Assembly: GCA_028284605.1 (NCBI GenBank)
Contig: JANQRL010000059.1
Location: 19,489 to 83,488, forward strand
Direction: 5' to 3'
Length of the DNA: 64,000 bases
Source of the DNA: Paracoccaceae bacterium
GTDB taxonomy: Bacteria; Pseudomonadota; Alphaproteobacteria; Rhodobacterales; Rhodobacteraceae
The translations under genes and the position numbers were made by a program. Under the pieces are notes generated by a model. It worked only from the letters and a program-made list of their open reading frames with translations. It had not been told where the DNA came from and ran no database searches. Below, in pieces: positions 25,701 through 32,909 of the stretch (position 1 is the first letter of the stretch; each line of letters begins with the position of its first letter).

Positions 25701-26266
25701 TCGAAGCGTCGGGCCCCGTCGAGCACATCGCCGAAAAGGTCGAGCCGCACCGGCCCTGCCTCCCCCGGCGGATAGATGTCGATGATGCCGCCGCGCACGG
25801 CGTAGTCCCCGGGCTCGGTCACCGTCGGGGCTTGGGCGAAGCCCATCCGAACGAGGAACGCCCGCAAGGCCGCCTCGTCAATCCGGTCCCCGACCCGGGC
25901 GCGGAACGCGGCCTCGCGCAGCACGCTGCGCGCCGGCACCTTCTGGGTCGCGGCATTGAGCGTGGTGAGCAGCACGAAGCGCCCCGGCATGTCGTGGACC
26001 AGGGCGGCGAGCGTCGCCATCCGCGCCGCTTCGGCCTCGGGGTTCGGCGAAACCCGGTCATAGGGCAGGCAGTCCCAGGCCGGGAAGGCGATCACCGGCA
26101 TGGCCGGGTCGAAGAACCGCAGCGCCGCCTGCACCGAGGCCAGACGCTTGTCGTCCCGGGCCACGTGGATCACCGGGCCGCGCGCGCGCGCGACCTCGCG
26201 CAGGATCAACCGCGCGTCGAACCCTTCGGGCGCGCCGCCGACCCGGATATGGGTGGTTTCCGGCAT
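22787..26266 (-). CDS. mfd: Transcription-repair coupling factor Mfd
   Basis: 1159 aa, full length. Mfd displaces RNA polymerase stalled at DNA lesions and recruits UvrA. Domain order: UvrB-like damage-recognition module (1 to about 350), RNA polymerase-interacting CarD-like domain (about 485-560, SPGDLVVHVDHGVGRYHG), translocase motor with Walker A GDVGFGKTEVALRAAF (about 630) and DEEQ box (about 735), RecG-like TRG segment, and the C-terminal D7 autoinhibitory domain. It diverges from an MFS gene by 85 bp. Confidence 0.98.
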   Translation of the reverse strand: MPETTHIRVGGAPEGFDARLILREVARARGPVIHVARDDKRLASVQAALRFFDPAMPVIAFPAWDCLPYDRVSPNPEAEAARMATLAALVHDMPGRFVLLTTLNAATQKVPARSVLREAAFRARVGDRIDEAALRAFLVRMGFAQAPTVTEPGDYAVRGGIIDIYPPGEAGPVRLDLFGDVLDGARRFDPVTQRTTEKLEAVELAPVSEVILDEAAITRFRQSYRIEFGAAGTDDPLYEAVSAGRKHQGMEHWLGFFHESLETLFDYLPDAPVILDDQSEASRIARWEQIVDAHETRAEAMGQKGRIDTVYKPAPPGTLYLDEAGWEAAVAGRRLLHFSPLPQASGPGVIDAGGRIGRSFAPERQQESVSLFGALADHLKVKLDNGPVVIASYSEGARERLTGLIEDEGLAEAIPVTDFSRVGKTGLHLAVWALEAGFEAPLASSSDAVGRQGVLTVISEQDVLGDRLIRAPKKRRRAENFLTETQSLSPGDLVVHVDHGVGRYHGLEVITAAGAAHECLALEYAEKAKLYLPVENIELLSKFGHEEGLLDRLGGGAWQAKKAKLKERIREMAERLIRVAAERALRTAPALLPPDHAWEQFLTRFPYQETDDQLSAIEEVLADMSSGQPMDRLVCGDVGFGKTEVALRAAFVAAMSGVQVAVIAPTTLLARQHFQNFAERFRGFPVVVRPMSRFVSAKDMAKTREGLANGTVDIVVGTHALLAKSVKFRNLGLLVIDEEQHFGVAHKERLKQMRTDVHVLTLTATPIPRTLQLSLSGVRDLSIIGTPPVDRLSIRTYVSEFDTVTLREALLREHYRGGQSFFVVPRIADLPEMEEFLKEQVPEVSYVTAHGQMAAGDLDQRMNAFYDGKYDVLLATTIVESGLDIPTANTMIVHRADMFGLAQLYQIRGRVGRSKTRAYAYLTTKPRTKLTPQAEKRLRVLGSLDALGAGFTLASQDLDIRGAGNLLGEEQSGQMREVGYELYQSMLEEQIGRIRSGEAEGIVDDGQWAPTINLGVPVLIPEAYVPDLDVRLGLYRRLSDLHTKVELEGFAAELIDRFGKLPREVNTLLLVVRIKEMCKRAGIAQLDGGPKGATVRFHNDKFANPAGLVEFIEAQNGLAKVRDNKIVVRRDWKSEKDRIRGAFAIARDLAEKVKVAKAA

Positions 26267-26351
26267 GGCGGCTCAGGTACCGTGCCGGACGGGGGTGTCA
26301 ACGCCGGAATGGGACGTTGTCGTCCGCTCCGGCGCCTGCCAGTCTGCCCAC

Positions 26352-27503
26352 ATGGCCGATGTGGCGTCTTCCAGGGCCGGCCGGGACGAGGCGATCCGGC
26401 TCGGCATCGCCCAGATCCTCGCCTGGGGCGGCACCTATTACCTTCCCGCACTCCTCGCCGCTCCGATCGCCGCCGATCTCGGGATCAGGGTGGCAGCGGT
26501 GTTCTGGGCGTTTTCCGGCGCGCTGGTCCTGTCGGCCCTCCTCGGCCCCGGAATCGGGCGCTGGATCGACCGGCAGTGCGGGCGCACGGCGTTGGCGGTC
26601 TCGGCCGGCGTGATCGCGGCGGGGCTGGTGGTGCTGGCCGGGGCTCAGGGCCCGGTCACGCTCTGGATCGCCTGGGGGCTGCTCGGAATCGGCATGGCGG
26701 CGGGGCTCTACGAGGCGGCCTTCGCGGTGCTAGCGGCGCAGTATGGCGAAGGCGCCCGGCGACCGATCACCACGCTGACGCTGATCGCCGGTTTCGCCAG
26801 CCTGATCGCCTGGCCCCTGACCGGTATCGCCGAAGCGCTGGTCGGCTGGCGGATCACCTGCCTGATCTGGGCCGGGCTGATGCTCGCTGTGGCCCTGCCG
26901 CTCTACCTGACTCTGCCGTCGGGCCACCCCCCGCCGGAGGAACCGGCTGAAGAGACCGCGCCGGTCGAAGGCTCCCGCACCATGACGCTGCTGGCCGCGG
27001 CCTTTGCCCTGGGCTGGTTCGTCAGCAGCGCCATGGCCGCCCATCTGCCGCTCCTGCTCCAGTCCGCCGGGGCCACCCCTGCCGCGGCCATCGCCGCCGC
27101 CGCCCTTGTCGGCCCGGCCCAGGTTGCCGGGCGGTTGGCCGAGGCGGCCCTGGCGAAGCGCCTCCACCCCCTCGTCTCCGCCCGGGCCGCCTATCTCGCC
27201 CATCCCATTGGCGCCGCGCTGGTCGCCGCCGGCGGTCCGCCCGCAGCGCTGCCCCTACTCCACGGCCTCGGCAACGGCGTCGCCACCATCGCCCGGGGCA
27301 CCGTCCCCCTCGCCCTCTTCGGACCCCAGGATTACGGGCTCCGGCAGGGCCGCCTCGCCGCCCCGGCCCGGATCGCCGCCGCCCTCGCGCCGGCCCTCTT
27401 CGCGCTCGCCATGGCGCGCTGGGGCGCCGGCGCGCTCTGGCTCTCCGCCGGACTCTCGCTCACCGCCGCCGCCCTGCTCTGCCTTGTCCGCACAAAGGCT
27501 TGA
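26352..27503 (+). CDS. MFS transporter
   Basis: 383 aa with about 12 hydrophobic segments. Starts MADVASSRAGRDEAIRLGIAQILAWGGTYYLPALLAAPI; the loop GPGIGRWIDRQCGRTAL is the MFS motif A region. The high Ala/Gly content and short length fit YbfB- or OFA-like carriers, but the substrate is unknown. The ATG at 26352 is preferred because the longer open frame overlaps the divergent mfd gene. The M48 protease gene follows after 40 bp. Confidence 0.82.
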   Translation: MADVASSRAGRDEAIRLGIAQILAWGGTYYLPALLAAPIAADLGIRVAAVFWAFSGALVLSALLGPGIGRWIDRQCGRTALAVSAGVIAAGLVVLAGAQGPVTLWIAWGLLGIGMAAGLYEAAFAVLAAQYGEGARRPITTLTLIAGFASLIAWPLTGIAEALVGWRITCLIWAGLMLAVALPLYLTLPSGHPPPEEPAEETAPVEGSRTMTLLAAAFALGWFVSSAMAAHLPLLLQSAGATPAAAIAAAALVGPAQVAGRLAEAALAKRLHPLVSARAAYLAHPIGAALVAAGGPPAALPLLHGLGNGVATIARGTVPLALFGPQDYGLRQGRLAAPARIAAALAPALFALAMARWGAGALWLSAGLSLTAAALLCLVRTKA

Positions 27504-27543
27504 GCGCCTTGCCCGCGCCCCGGACCGGCCCCATATCTGACCC

Positions 27544-28236
27544 ATGCTGAAGTTCACCCCGATCCTTCTGGCGATCCTCTACGGCCTCGTCGTCTACCGG
27601 TTCTCGGTCTGGCGCACGAAGCGCGAGCTTGACGAGCGCTCCACCGAACTGGCCGACCCGCGCCTGCGCGAGATCATGGGCCGGATGGCCGAGGCCCTGA
27701 ATATCGACCGGATCAAGGTCCATATCTACGAGATCGACCCGGTGAACGGCCTCGCCGCCCCGGATGGACGCATTTTCATCACCCGCGGCTTCTTCCGGAA
27801 GTATCGCAATGGCGAGGTGTCCGGGGACGAACTGGCCAGCGTCATTGCCCATGAGCTGGGCCATGTCGCTCTGGGCCATTCCCGGCGCCGGATGATCGAC
27901 TTTTCCGGCCAGAACGCCCTGCGCACGGCTTTGGCGATGATCCTGGCGCGGTATATCCCGTTCATCGGGCCCTGGATCGCCGGCTTGCTGACCTCGCTCC
28001 TGGCCGCGCGGCTGTCGCGGTCCGACGAATATGAGGCCGATGCCTATGCCTCGGCCCTGCTGATGAAGGCCGGGATCGGGACCGAGCCGCAGAAATCGCT
28101 CTTCCGCAAGCTCGAGGAGCTGACCGGCCAGCGCGGCGGCGCGGTGCCGGCCTGGCTGATGAGCCACCCGAAGACCGGCGAGCGGATCGCGGCCATCGAG
28201 GCGAACGAGAGGAAGTGGCTGGGGCAAACGCCTTAG
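27544..28236 (+). CDS. M48-family metalloprotease
   Basis: 230 aa. An N-terminal membrane helix (FTPILLAILYGLVVYRF) is followed by a peptidase M48 domain: HELGH at residues 103-107 supplies two zinc ligands and the catalytic Glu, and the downstream Glu in SDEYEADAYA (about 160-170) is the third ligand. A hydrophobic stretch between them (about 135-150) may form a second membrane segment. It resembles HtpX- and LoiP-type membrane proteases of quality control; the substrate is unknown. Confidence 0.88.
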   Translation: MLKFTPILLAILYGLVVYRFSVWRTKRELDERSTELADPRLREIMGRMAEALNIDRIKVHIYEIDPVNGLAAPDGRIFITRGFFRKYRNGEVSGDELASVIAHELGHVALGHSRRRMIDFSGQNALRTALAMILARYIPFIGPWIAGLLTSLLAARLSRSDEYEADAYASALLMKAGIGTEPQKSLFRKLEELTGQRGGAVPAWLMSHPKTGERIAAIEANERKWLGQTP

Positions 28237-28552
28237 GGGAAAGACGGTCCGGTGATACCCCGGGTCTCTTTCTTCCTGGGACATCCCAAGGTTTCGGCAG
28301 CGTGAACGACGGTCGTTCTATGCCCGCCCGAATAGCGCCGAAGGCGCCGGGCATCGACAGACCGTTCGGGCGGGCTGGCGATTGGGTGAAGCTGGGCGCA
28401 TAGCTCGGAGCAAGGGAAGTGCTTGGTTGCCATAAAGCGCGTTAGCTCAGAGCGAGGATCGCCATCCCCCGGTCTGTCGCTGCCCGGCTTGCGTCGCAAC
28501 CGGACCGAACGTGCTCGTTGGCGCTGTGCCGAACTCCAACTGCTCCCCCCTC
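28237..28552. repeat. Structured intergenic region, degenerate repeat copy B
   Basis: This 316-bp tail-to-tail gap has no convincing gene. It contains a perfect 11-bp inverted repeat (28322-28332 with 28365-28375) enclosing a 32-base loop that itself carries GGCGCC, plus small dyads at GAACGAC-G-GTCGTTC and TGGGA-CA-TCCCA. The segment 28335-28442 matches 18454-18560 in opposite orientation (shared ACGCGCTTTAT, TCACCCAATCGCC, GTCGATGC). Confidence 0.45.
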
Positions 28553-28936
28553 TCACGCATAACTCACCACCTCGATCTCAATCCCGTTCTCCTCGTGGAA
28601 GTAGAACCGCCGCCCGGGCTCATAATCCGCATGGCTGTGGGGCGCGTAGCCATGGGCCTTCACCTTCTCCTCCACCGCGTCGAGATCGTCCACGACCACC
28701 CCGATATGGTTCATCCCGCCCCGCGTCGTGTAGCTCGACGACGACGCGGTCTCGGAGACCCCCTCCGGCCCCGAATAGACCGCCACATAGGTGTCGTCGT
28801 CGCCCACATGGATCGAGCGGCCGCCATGGATCGACCCGCCCTTCCACCGCGTCCGCCAGCCGAAGAGGTCGCTGAGGAGCGCCGCCGTCGCGTCGGGATC
28901 GGCCACGGTCACGTTCACATGTTCCAGTCGGGTCAT
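28553..28936 (-). CDS. VOC-family protein (glyoxalase/dioxygenase fold)
   Basis: 127 aa from the ATG at 28936, which follows a strong ribosome site (aaaggag). It is a single vicinal-oxygen-chelate domain: RLEHVNVTVADPDATAALLS, GGMNHIGVVVDDLDAVEEKV and FYFHEENGIEIEVVSY, with His and Glu positions suited to metal binding. Such proteins include glyoxalase I-like, fosfomycin-resistance-like and bleomycin-binding types; the substrate is unknown. The same frame stays open another 50 codons upstream to an ATG at 29086 that also has a ribosome site, so a 177-aa form is possible. A SoxR box sits in the divergent promoter, implying redox-induced expression. Confidence 0.85.
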   Translation of the reverse strand: MTRLEHVNVTVADPDATAALLSDLFGWRTRWKGGSIHGGRSIHVGDDDTYVAVYSGPEGVSETASSSSYTTRGGMNHIGVVVDDLDAVEEKVKAHGYAPHSHADYEPGRRFYFHEENGIEIEVVSYA

Positions 28937-29118
28937 CTCGGTCTCCTTTCCGATGAGTTTGGCCAGCCGGCGCCAAAGGCCGGGCCGCTCGGGCGCGTCC
29001 ATCCAGAGCCGGCCGCCGTCCGCCACAGCAAATCCGTCGCGGATCAGCGCGGCCTGGACATCGGGAGAGGCGTGGATCGGTCGCATGGCGGGTCCTCTGG
29101 TCTTTGGTCAGCGACTCA

Positions 29119-29149
29119 GGTGTAATTCCTCAAGTTCACTTGAGATCAA
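29119..29149 (-). promoter_or_regulatory. SoxR box within the VOC-gene promoter
   Basis: CTCAAG-TTCA-CTTGAG (29129-29144) is the canonical SoxR dyad. On the minus strand it fills the space between TTGATC (29144-29149) and TACACC (29119-29124). The spacer is 19 bp, the overlong spacing typical of MerR/SoxR-activated promoters. It lies in the divergent gap and can also autoregulate soxR, whose ATG is at 29169. Confidence 0.8.
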
Positions 29150-29168
29150 GCCCCGAGAGTCAGTACCC

Positions 29169-29615
29169 ATGTCCGCTCAGCTCACCATCGGCGACCTCGC
29201 CGCCCGCACCGGCCTCGCCGTCTCGGCAATCCGGTTCTACGAGACCCATGGCCTCGTCCATCCGCTGCGCAATGCCGGGGGTCACCGGCGCTATGGCCGC
29301 GCCGATATCCGGCGGCTGAGCTTCGTGATGGCCGCCCAGGCCCTTGGCTTCGGCCTCTCCGAGATCGCCGCGCAGATGGCCCACCTGCCCGCCCACAAAG
29401 CCCCGTCGAAATCCGATTGGTCCCGCATTTCCAAAGGCTTCCGGGCCGATATTGACGCACGCATCGCAGCTCTGGAAAGCCTGCGCGACCGGCTCGACTC
29501 TTGCATCGGCTGCGGCTGCCTGAGCCTGGAGAGCTGCGCGCTCTACAACCCCGCCGACCGCGCCGCCGCAAGCGGCCCCGGGCCCCGCTACCTGATGGGC
29601 GAGGACCCCGATTGA
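29169..29615 (+). CDS. soxR: Redox-sensitive transcriptional activator SoxR
   Basis: 148 aa MerR-family regulator. The N-terminal winged helix reads LTIGDLAARTGLAVSAIRFY and GGHRRYGRADIRRLSFV. A dimerisation helix follows, then the [2Fe-2S] ligands C112, C115, C117 and C123 in the pattern CxxCxC-N5-C that defines SoxR. Oxidation by redox-cycling compounds switches on target promoters. Outside enterics it usually controls a few detoxification genes directly; here the divergent VOC gene carries the box. The aminotransferase gene begins 31 bp after its stop. Confidence 0.95.
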   Translation: MSAQLTIGDLAARTGLAVSAIRFYETHGLVHPLRNAGGHRRYGRADIRRLSFVMAAQALGFGLSEIAAQMAHLPAHKAPSKSDWSRISKGFRADIDARIAALESLRDRLDSCIGCGCLSLESCALYNPADRAAASGPGPRYLMGEDPD

Positions 29616-29646
29616 CTTAAGGCCCCGCCGGGCCTCATCTGGCGCC

Positions 29647-30834
29647 ATGACGAAGCTCTCCAAGCGCATTTCCGGGATCAACGAGGCCGGCGGCGACGGC
29701 TGGGACCTCTATGTCCGCGCCCGGGACATGGCCGCGGCGGGCGAACCGGTGATCCAGCTCACCATCGGTGAGCACGACATCCGCACCGATCCGGCGATCC
29801 TCGACGCGATGCACCGCGCCGCGAAGGCCGGCAATACCGGCTACACGTTCGGCCCCGGCCTGCCGCCGCTCCGCGCCGCCATCGCCGAGCGCATCGCCGC
29901 CCGCACCGGCACCCCCACGGGGCCGGAGAACATCCTCGTCGTCACCGGCGGTCAGGCCGGGCTCTTCGCCGCGCTGACCCTGGCCTGCGATCCGGGCGAT
30001 GTCGCGCTCCATATCGATCCCTATTACGCCACCTACCCCGGCACGATCCGGTCGACTTCCGTGATCCCCCGGGCCGTGATCGCCCACCCGGAAGACGGGT
30101 TCGAACCCCGCGCCGAGGCGGTGGAGGCAGCCGCTGACGGCGCCCGCGCGCTGCTGCTCAACAGCCCCAACAACCCCACCGGCGCGGTCTATTCCGAGGC
30201 CACGCTCACGGCCCTCGGCGAGGTCGCCCGCGCCCGCGACCTCTGGATCATTTCCGACGAGGTCTATGACAGCCAGGTCTGGGAAGGCCGGCATCTCAGC
30301 CCCCGCGCCCTGCCCGATCTCACCGACCGCACCCTTGCCGTGGGCTCCATGTCTAAAAGCCACGCGATGACCGGCAGCCGCGTCGGCTGGGTCTGCGGGC
30401 CGGCGGAGGCGATCGAGGCGATGACCCATCTGGCCACCTGCACCACCTACGGGCTCCCGGGCTTCATCCAGGAGGCGGCGCTGCACGCCCTCAAGGCCGG
30501 CGACGATTTCGAGGCCGGCATCGCCGAACCCTTCGCCCGCCGCCGCAGGATCGCCCTCGACCTTCTGTCGCGCCAGCAGGCGGTCGCCGCCGCACCGCCC
30601 CGGGGCGGCATGTATGTGATGATCGACATCCGCCCCACCGGGCTCTCCGGCACCGCCTTCGCCGAAGCCCTGCTCGACGAAGAACGCATCGCGGTGATGC
30701 CGGGCGAGAGTTTCGGCACCGGGGCCTCGGGCCATATCCGCATCGCGATGACCGTGGCCGACGCCGCCTTCGCCGACGCCATGACGCGCCTCCTCGCCTT
30801 CGCCGCCCGCCGCGCCGCGGCGCCTGCGACCTGA
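29647..30834 (+). CDS. PLP-dependent aminotransferase, class I/II (AruH-like)
   Basis: 395 aa fold-type I aminotransferase. Visible are NTGYTFGPGLPPLR, the NNPTGAVY substrate-binding motif, SDEVYDSQVW, the PLP Lys in SMSKSHAMTGSRVGW, and PRGGMYVMIDIRPTGLSG. The last two segments closely resemble arginine:pyruvate transaminase AruH, but the substrate should be treated as open. It is only 31 bp behind soxR on the same strand, so it may be co-transcribed with it. Confidence 0.88.
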   Translation: MTKLSKRISGINEAGGDGWDLYVRARDMAAAGEPVIQLTIGEHDIRTDPAILDAMHRAAKAGNTGYTFGPGLPPLRAAIAERIAARTGTPTGPENILVVTGGQAGLFAALTLACDPGDVALHIDPYYATYPGTIRSTSVIPRAVIAHPEDGFEPRAEAVEAAADGARALLLNSPNNPTGAVYSEATLTALGEVARARDLWIISDEVYDSQVWEGRHLSPRALPDLTDRTLAVGSMSKSHAMTGSRVGWVCGPAEAIEAMTHLATCTTYGLPGFIQEAALHALKAGDDFEAGIAEPFARRRRIALDLLSRQQAVAAAPPRGGMYVMIDIRPTGLSGTAFAEALLDEERIAVMPGESFGTGASGHIRIAMTVADAAFADAMTRLLAFAARRAAAPAT

Positions 30835-31257
30835 CCGGCCCGCGATCCGAACCAAGGACATTCCCGGAACACTGCCGCTGCCGTGACGCCCCAAAGGGGT
30901 CCGGCGGGACGAGACCCGCCCATTGCTTTCTTTGGATCAGAAATATCCCCGCCGGAGGCACCGCGACGCCCCGGAACGGGGCGGCGCAAAACCTGCGCGC
31001 CGCAGGCGCTCAACTGGATGCGCGCAACCGACCGAAAAGGTCCAAAACCGACACCGCGTCGCGGATGGGCAAGACAGGCGTGCGCGTGCCCGACCTCCTG
31101 CGCATCGGGAGGAGCCGGCATGATCGACCGGAAGGCCAGCACAATCGCACGGGTGCGCCTGACCATCGGCGCGCGCCGGGGCCGCGCCGCGCGGGGACGT
31201 CCGGCGCGCGGCTGAGCCCGCGCCATCCCCGAGACCTCCCCCACGAAAGCCCGACCC
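30835..31257. repeat. Intergenic region with Rhodobacterales-type repeat module
   Basis: 423-bp gap between the aminotransferase and MttB-like genes. TTTGGATCAGAAATATCCCC (from 30931, continuing GCCGGAGG) and GCGCGCCGCAGGCGCTCAA (30995-31013) recur as a pair, in the same order, at 42040-42065 and 42128-42146. A small hairpin GCCCCGGAACGGGGC sits between them. The right end holds a 31-codon ORF with a good ribosome site (31120-31215). Confidence 0.5.
31120..31215 (+). CDS. Possible 31-aa arginine-rich peptide
   Basis: An ATG preceded by an ideal ribosome site (gggaggag, six bases upstream) opens a 31-codon frame: MIDRKASTIARVRLTIGARR followed by GRAARGRPARG. It ends 42 bp before the MttB-like gene. 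About a third of the residues are Arg or Lys. It could be a small protein, a leader peptide for the following gene, or chance. No homologue recalled. Confidence 0.35.
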   Translation: MIDRKASTIARVRLTIGARRGRAARGRPARG

Positions 31258-32808
31258 ATGCCCGAAGACAAAGCTCCCCGTTCCGCCCGATCCGGCGGCC
31301 GCGCCGCCCGTCACGCGGCCCGCGCCGCGCCGCTGGCCGAAGATCTCCGCCCGGTCCGCCCCGGCCTCGAGGGCGGCACATACGCCCCGCTCAGCGACGC
31401 CGAGATCGCCCGCATCCACGACACCGCCCTGACCGCGCTGGAAGAAATCGGCCTTGCCGACGCGCCCGAAAGCGGCGTCGCCCTGCTGACCGGCGCCGGC
31501 GCCATCCAGAGCGCGGACGGGCGCATCCGCATCCCGCGCAGCCTCGTCGAGGACATGCTGGCCATCGCGGCAAAGGACATCACGCTCCATTCCCGCGACG
31601 GCGCCCATGACCTGACGCTCGGCGGCGCCCGGGTCCATTACGGCACCGCAGGTGCTGCGGTCCACCTCGTCGACCCGGTCACCGGCGCCTACCGCGACAG
31701 CACCCTCCAGGACCTGCACGACGCCGCCCGCATCGCCGACCGGCTCGACAACATCCACTTCCTGCAACGGCCCATGGTGGCTCGCGACATCCCCGACAAC
31801 CGGGAGATGGACCTCAACACGATCTATGCCTGCGTCAGCGGCACCACGAAACATATCGGCACCTCCTTCACCGAGCCCGATTTCGTGCCCGATGCGCTGG
31901 AGATGCTGCACCTGATCGCCGGTGGCGAGGCCGCCTGGCGCGCCCGGCCCTTTCTGTCGAACTCGAACTGCTTCGTCGTCCCGCCGATGAAGTTCGCCAC
32001 CGAGAGCTGCCAGGTGATGGAGGCCTGTATCCGCGGCGGCATGCCGGTCCTGCTGCTCTCCGCCGGCCAGGCCGGGGCCACGGCGCCCGCGCCCATTGCC
32101 GGCGCCATCGTGCAGGCGGTGGCCGAGTGCCTCGCCGGAGTGGTCTATGTGAACGCCCTCGCCCCCGGCCATCCGGCGATCTTCGGCACCTGGCCCTTCG
32201 TCTCGGACCTGCGCACCGGCGCGATGTCCGGCGGCTCCGGCGAACAGGCGCTGCTGACCGCGGGCTGCGCCCAGATGGGCCGGTTCTACGGGCTGCCCTG
32301 CGGCGCCGCCGCCGGGATCGCCGATGCCAAGCTGCCGGACATGCAGGCCGGCTGGGAGCAGGCGACCTCCAACGTCATGGCGGGCCTTGCCGGGCTCAAC
32401 ATGGTCTACGAGGCGGCGGGCATGCATGCCTCGCTCCTCGGCTTCTGCCTCGAATCCCTGATCCTCGGCGACGACATGCTGGGCCAGGCGCTCCGCTGCG
32501 TGCGCGGGATCGAGGTGACGGACGAGACGCTGGGGCTGGAGACCATGCGCGCCACCTGCCTCGGCGGGCCAGGCCATTACCTCGGTTCCGAGCAGACGCT
32601 GAAGCTGATGCAGACCGAGTACATCTACCCGGCCCTTGCCGACCGGACCTCTCCCAAGGAATGGCTGGAAAACGGCTCGCCCCGATTGCTCGATCAGGCG
32701 GTGGCGAAGAAGCAGGAGATCCTCTCCCAACCGCCCGTCGCCCGATTGGCGCCCGACCTCGACCGCGCGGTGCGGGAGCGTTTCGCGATCCACCTGCCGG
32801 CCCATTGA
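31258..32808 (+). CDS. Trimethylamine methyltransferase (MttB) superfamily protein, non-pyrrolysine
   Basis: 516 aa. The N-terminal 40 residues are a basic Ala/Arg-rich extension; the rest is the MttB TIM-barrel fold with YAPLSDAEIARIHDTALTAL, VHYGTAGAAVHLVDPVTG, STLQDLHDAARIADRLDNI, KHIGTSFTEPD, LSAGQAGATAPAPIAGAIVQ and LGGPGHYLGSEQTL. The frame is continuous, with no in-frame amber codon, so it is of the non-Pyl type. Characterised non-Pyl members demethylate glycine betaine, proline betaine or carnitine with a corrinoid partner; no corrinoid protein or reactivase gene is adjacent. Substrate unknown. A second, divergent member lies at 58225-59769. Confidence 0.87.
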   Translation: MPEDKAPRSARSGGRAARHAARAAPLAEDLRPVRPGLEGGTYAPLSDAEIARIHDTALTALEEIGLADAPESGVALLTGAGAIQSADGRIRIPRSLVEDMLAIAAKDITLHSRDGAHDLTLGGARVHYGTAGAAVHLVDPVTGAYRDSTLQDLHDAARIADRLDNIHFLQRPMVARDIPDNREMDLNTIYACVSGTTKHIGTSFTEPDFVPDALEMLHLIAGGEAAWRARPFLSNSNCFVVPPMKFATESCQVMEACIRGGMPVLLLSAGQAGATAPAPIAGAIVQAVAECLAGVVYVNALAPGHPAIFGTWPFVSDLRTGAMSGGSGEQALLTAGCAQMGRFYGLPCGAAAGIADAKLPDMQAGWEQATSNVMAGLAGLNMVYEAAGMHASLLGFCLESLILGDDMLGQALRCVRGIEVTDETLGLETMRATCLGGPGHYLGSEQTLKLMQTEYIYPALADRTSPKEWLENGSPRLLDQAVAKKQEILSQPPVARLAPDLDRAVRERFAIHLPAH

Positions 32809-32838
32809 CAGGAGGCCCGCCCCGCCGCGGAGGGCGCT

Positions 32839-32882
32839 CCGAATTTCGCGAAATTCGGGGCCGATTACTCGTCGAATAATCG
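32839..32882. repeat. Paired palindromes, copy 4
   Basis: A perfect 20-bp palindrome (32839-32858, core AATTTCGCGAAATT) is followed by a 21-bp one with a single mismatch (32862-32882, core ACTCGTCGAAT). It lies in the tail-to-tail gap between the MttB-like gene and the beta-hydroxyacid dehydrogenase gene. Confidence 0.65.
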
Positions 32883-32909
32883 CGCGCGGCCGACCCGCGG
32901 ACCGGACCC

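Noticed and set aside
31258..32808. Pyrrolysine-containing MttB
   Set aside because: The frame has no in-frame TAG, and no pyl genes are present; it is the non-Pyl superfamily.
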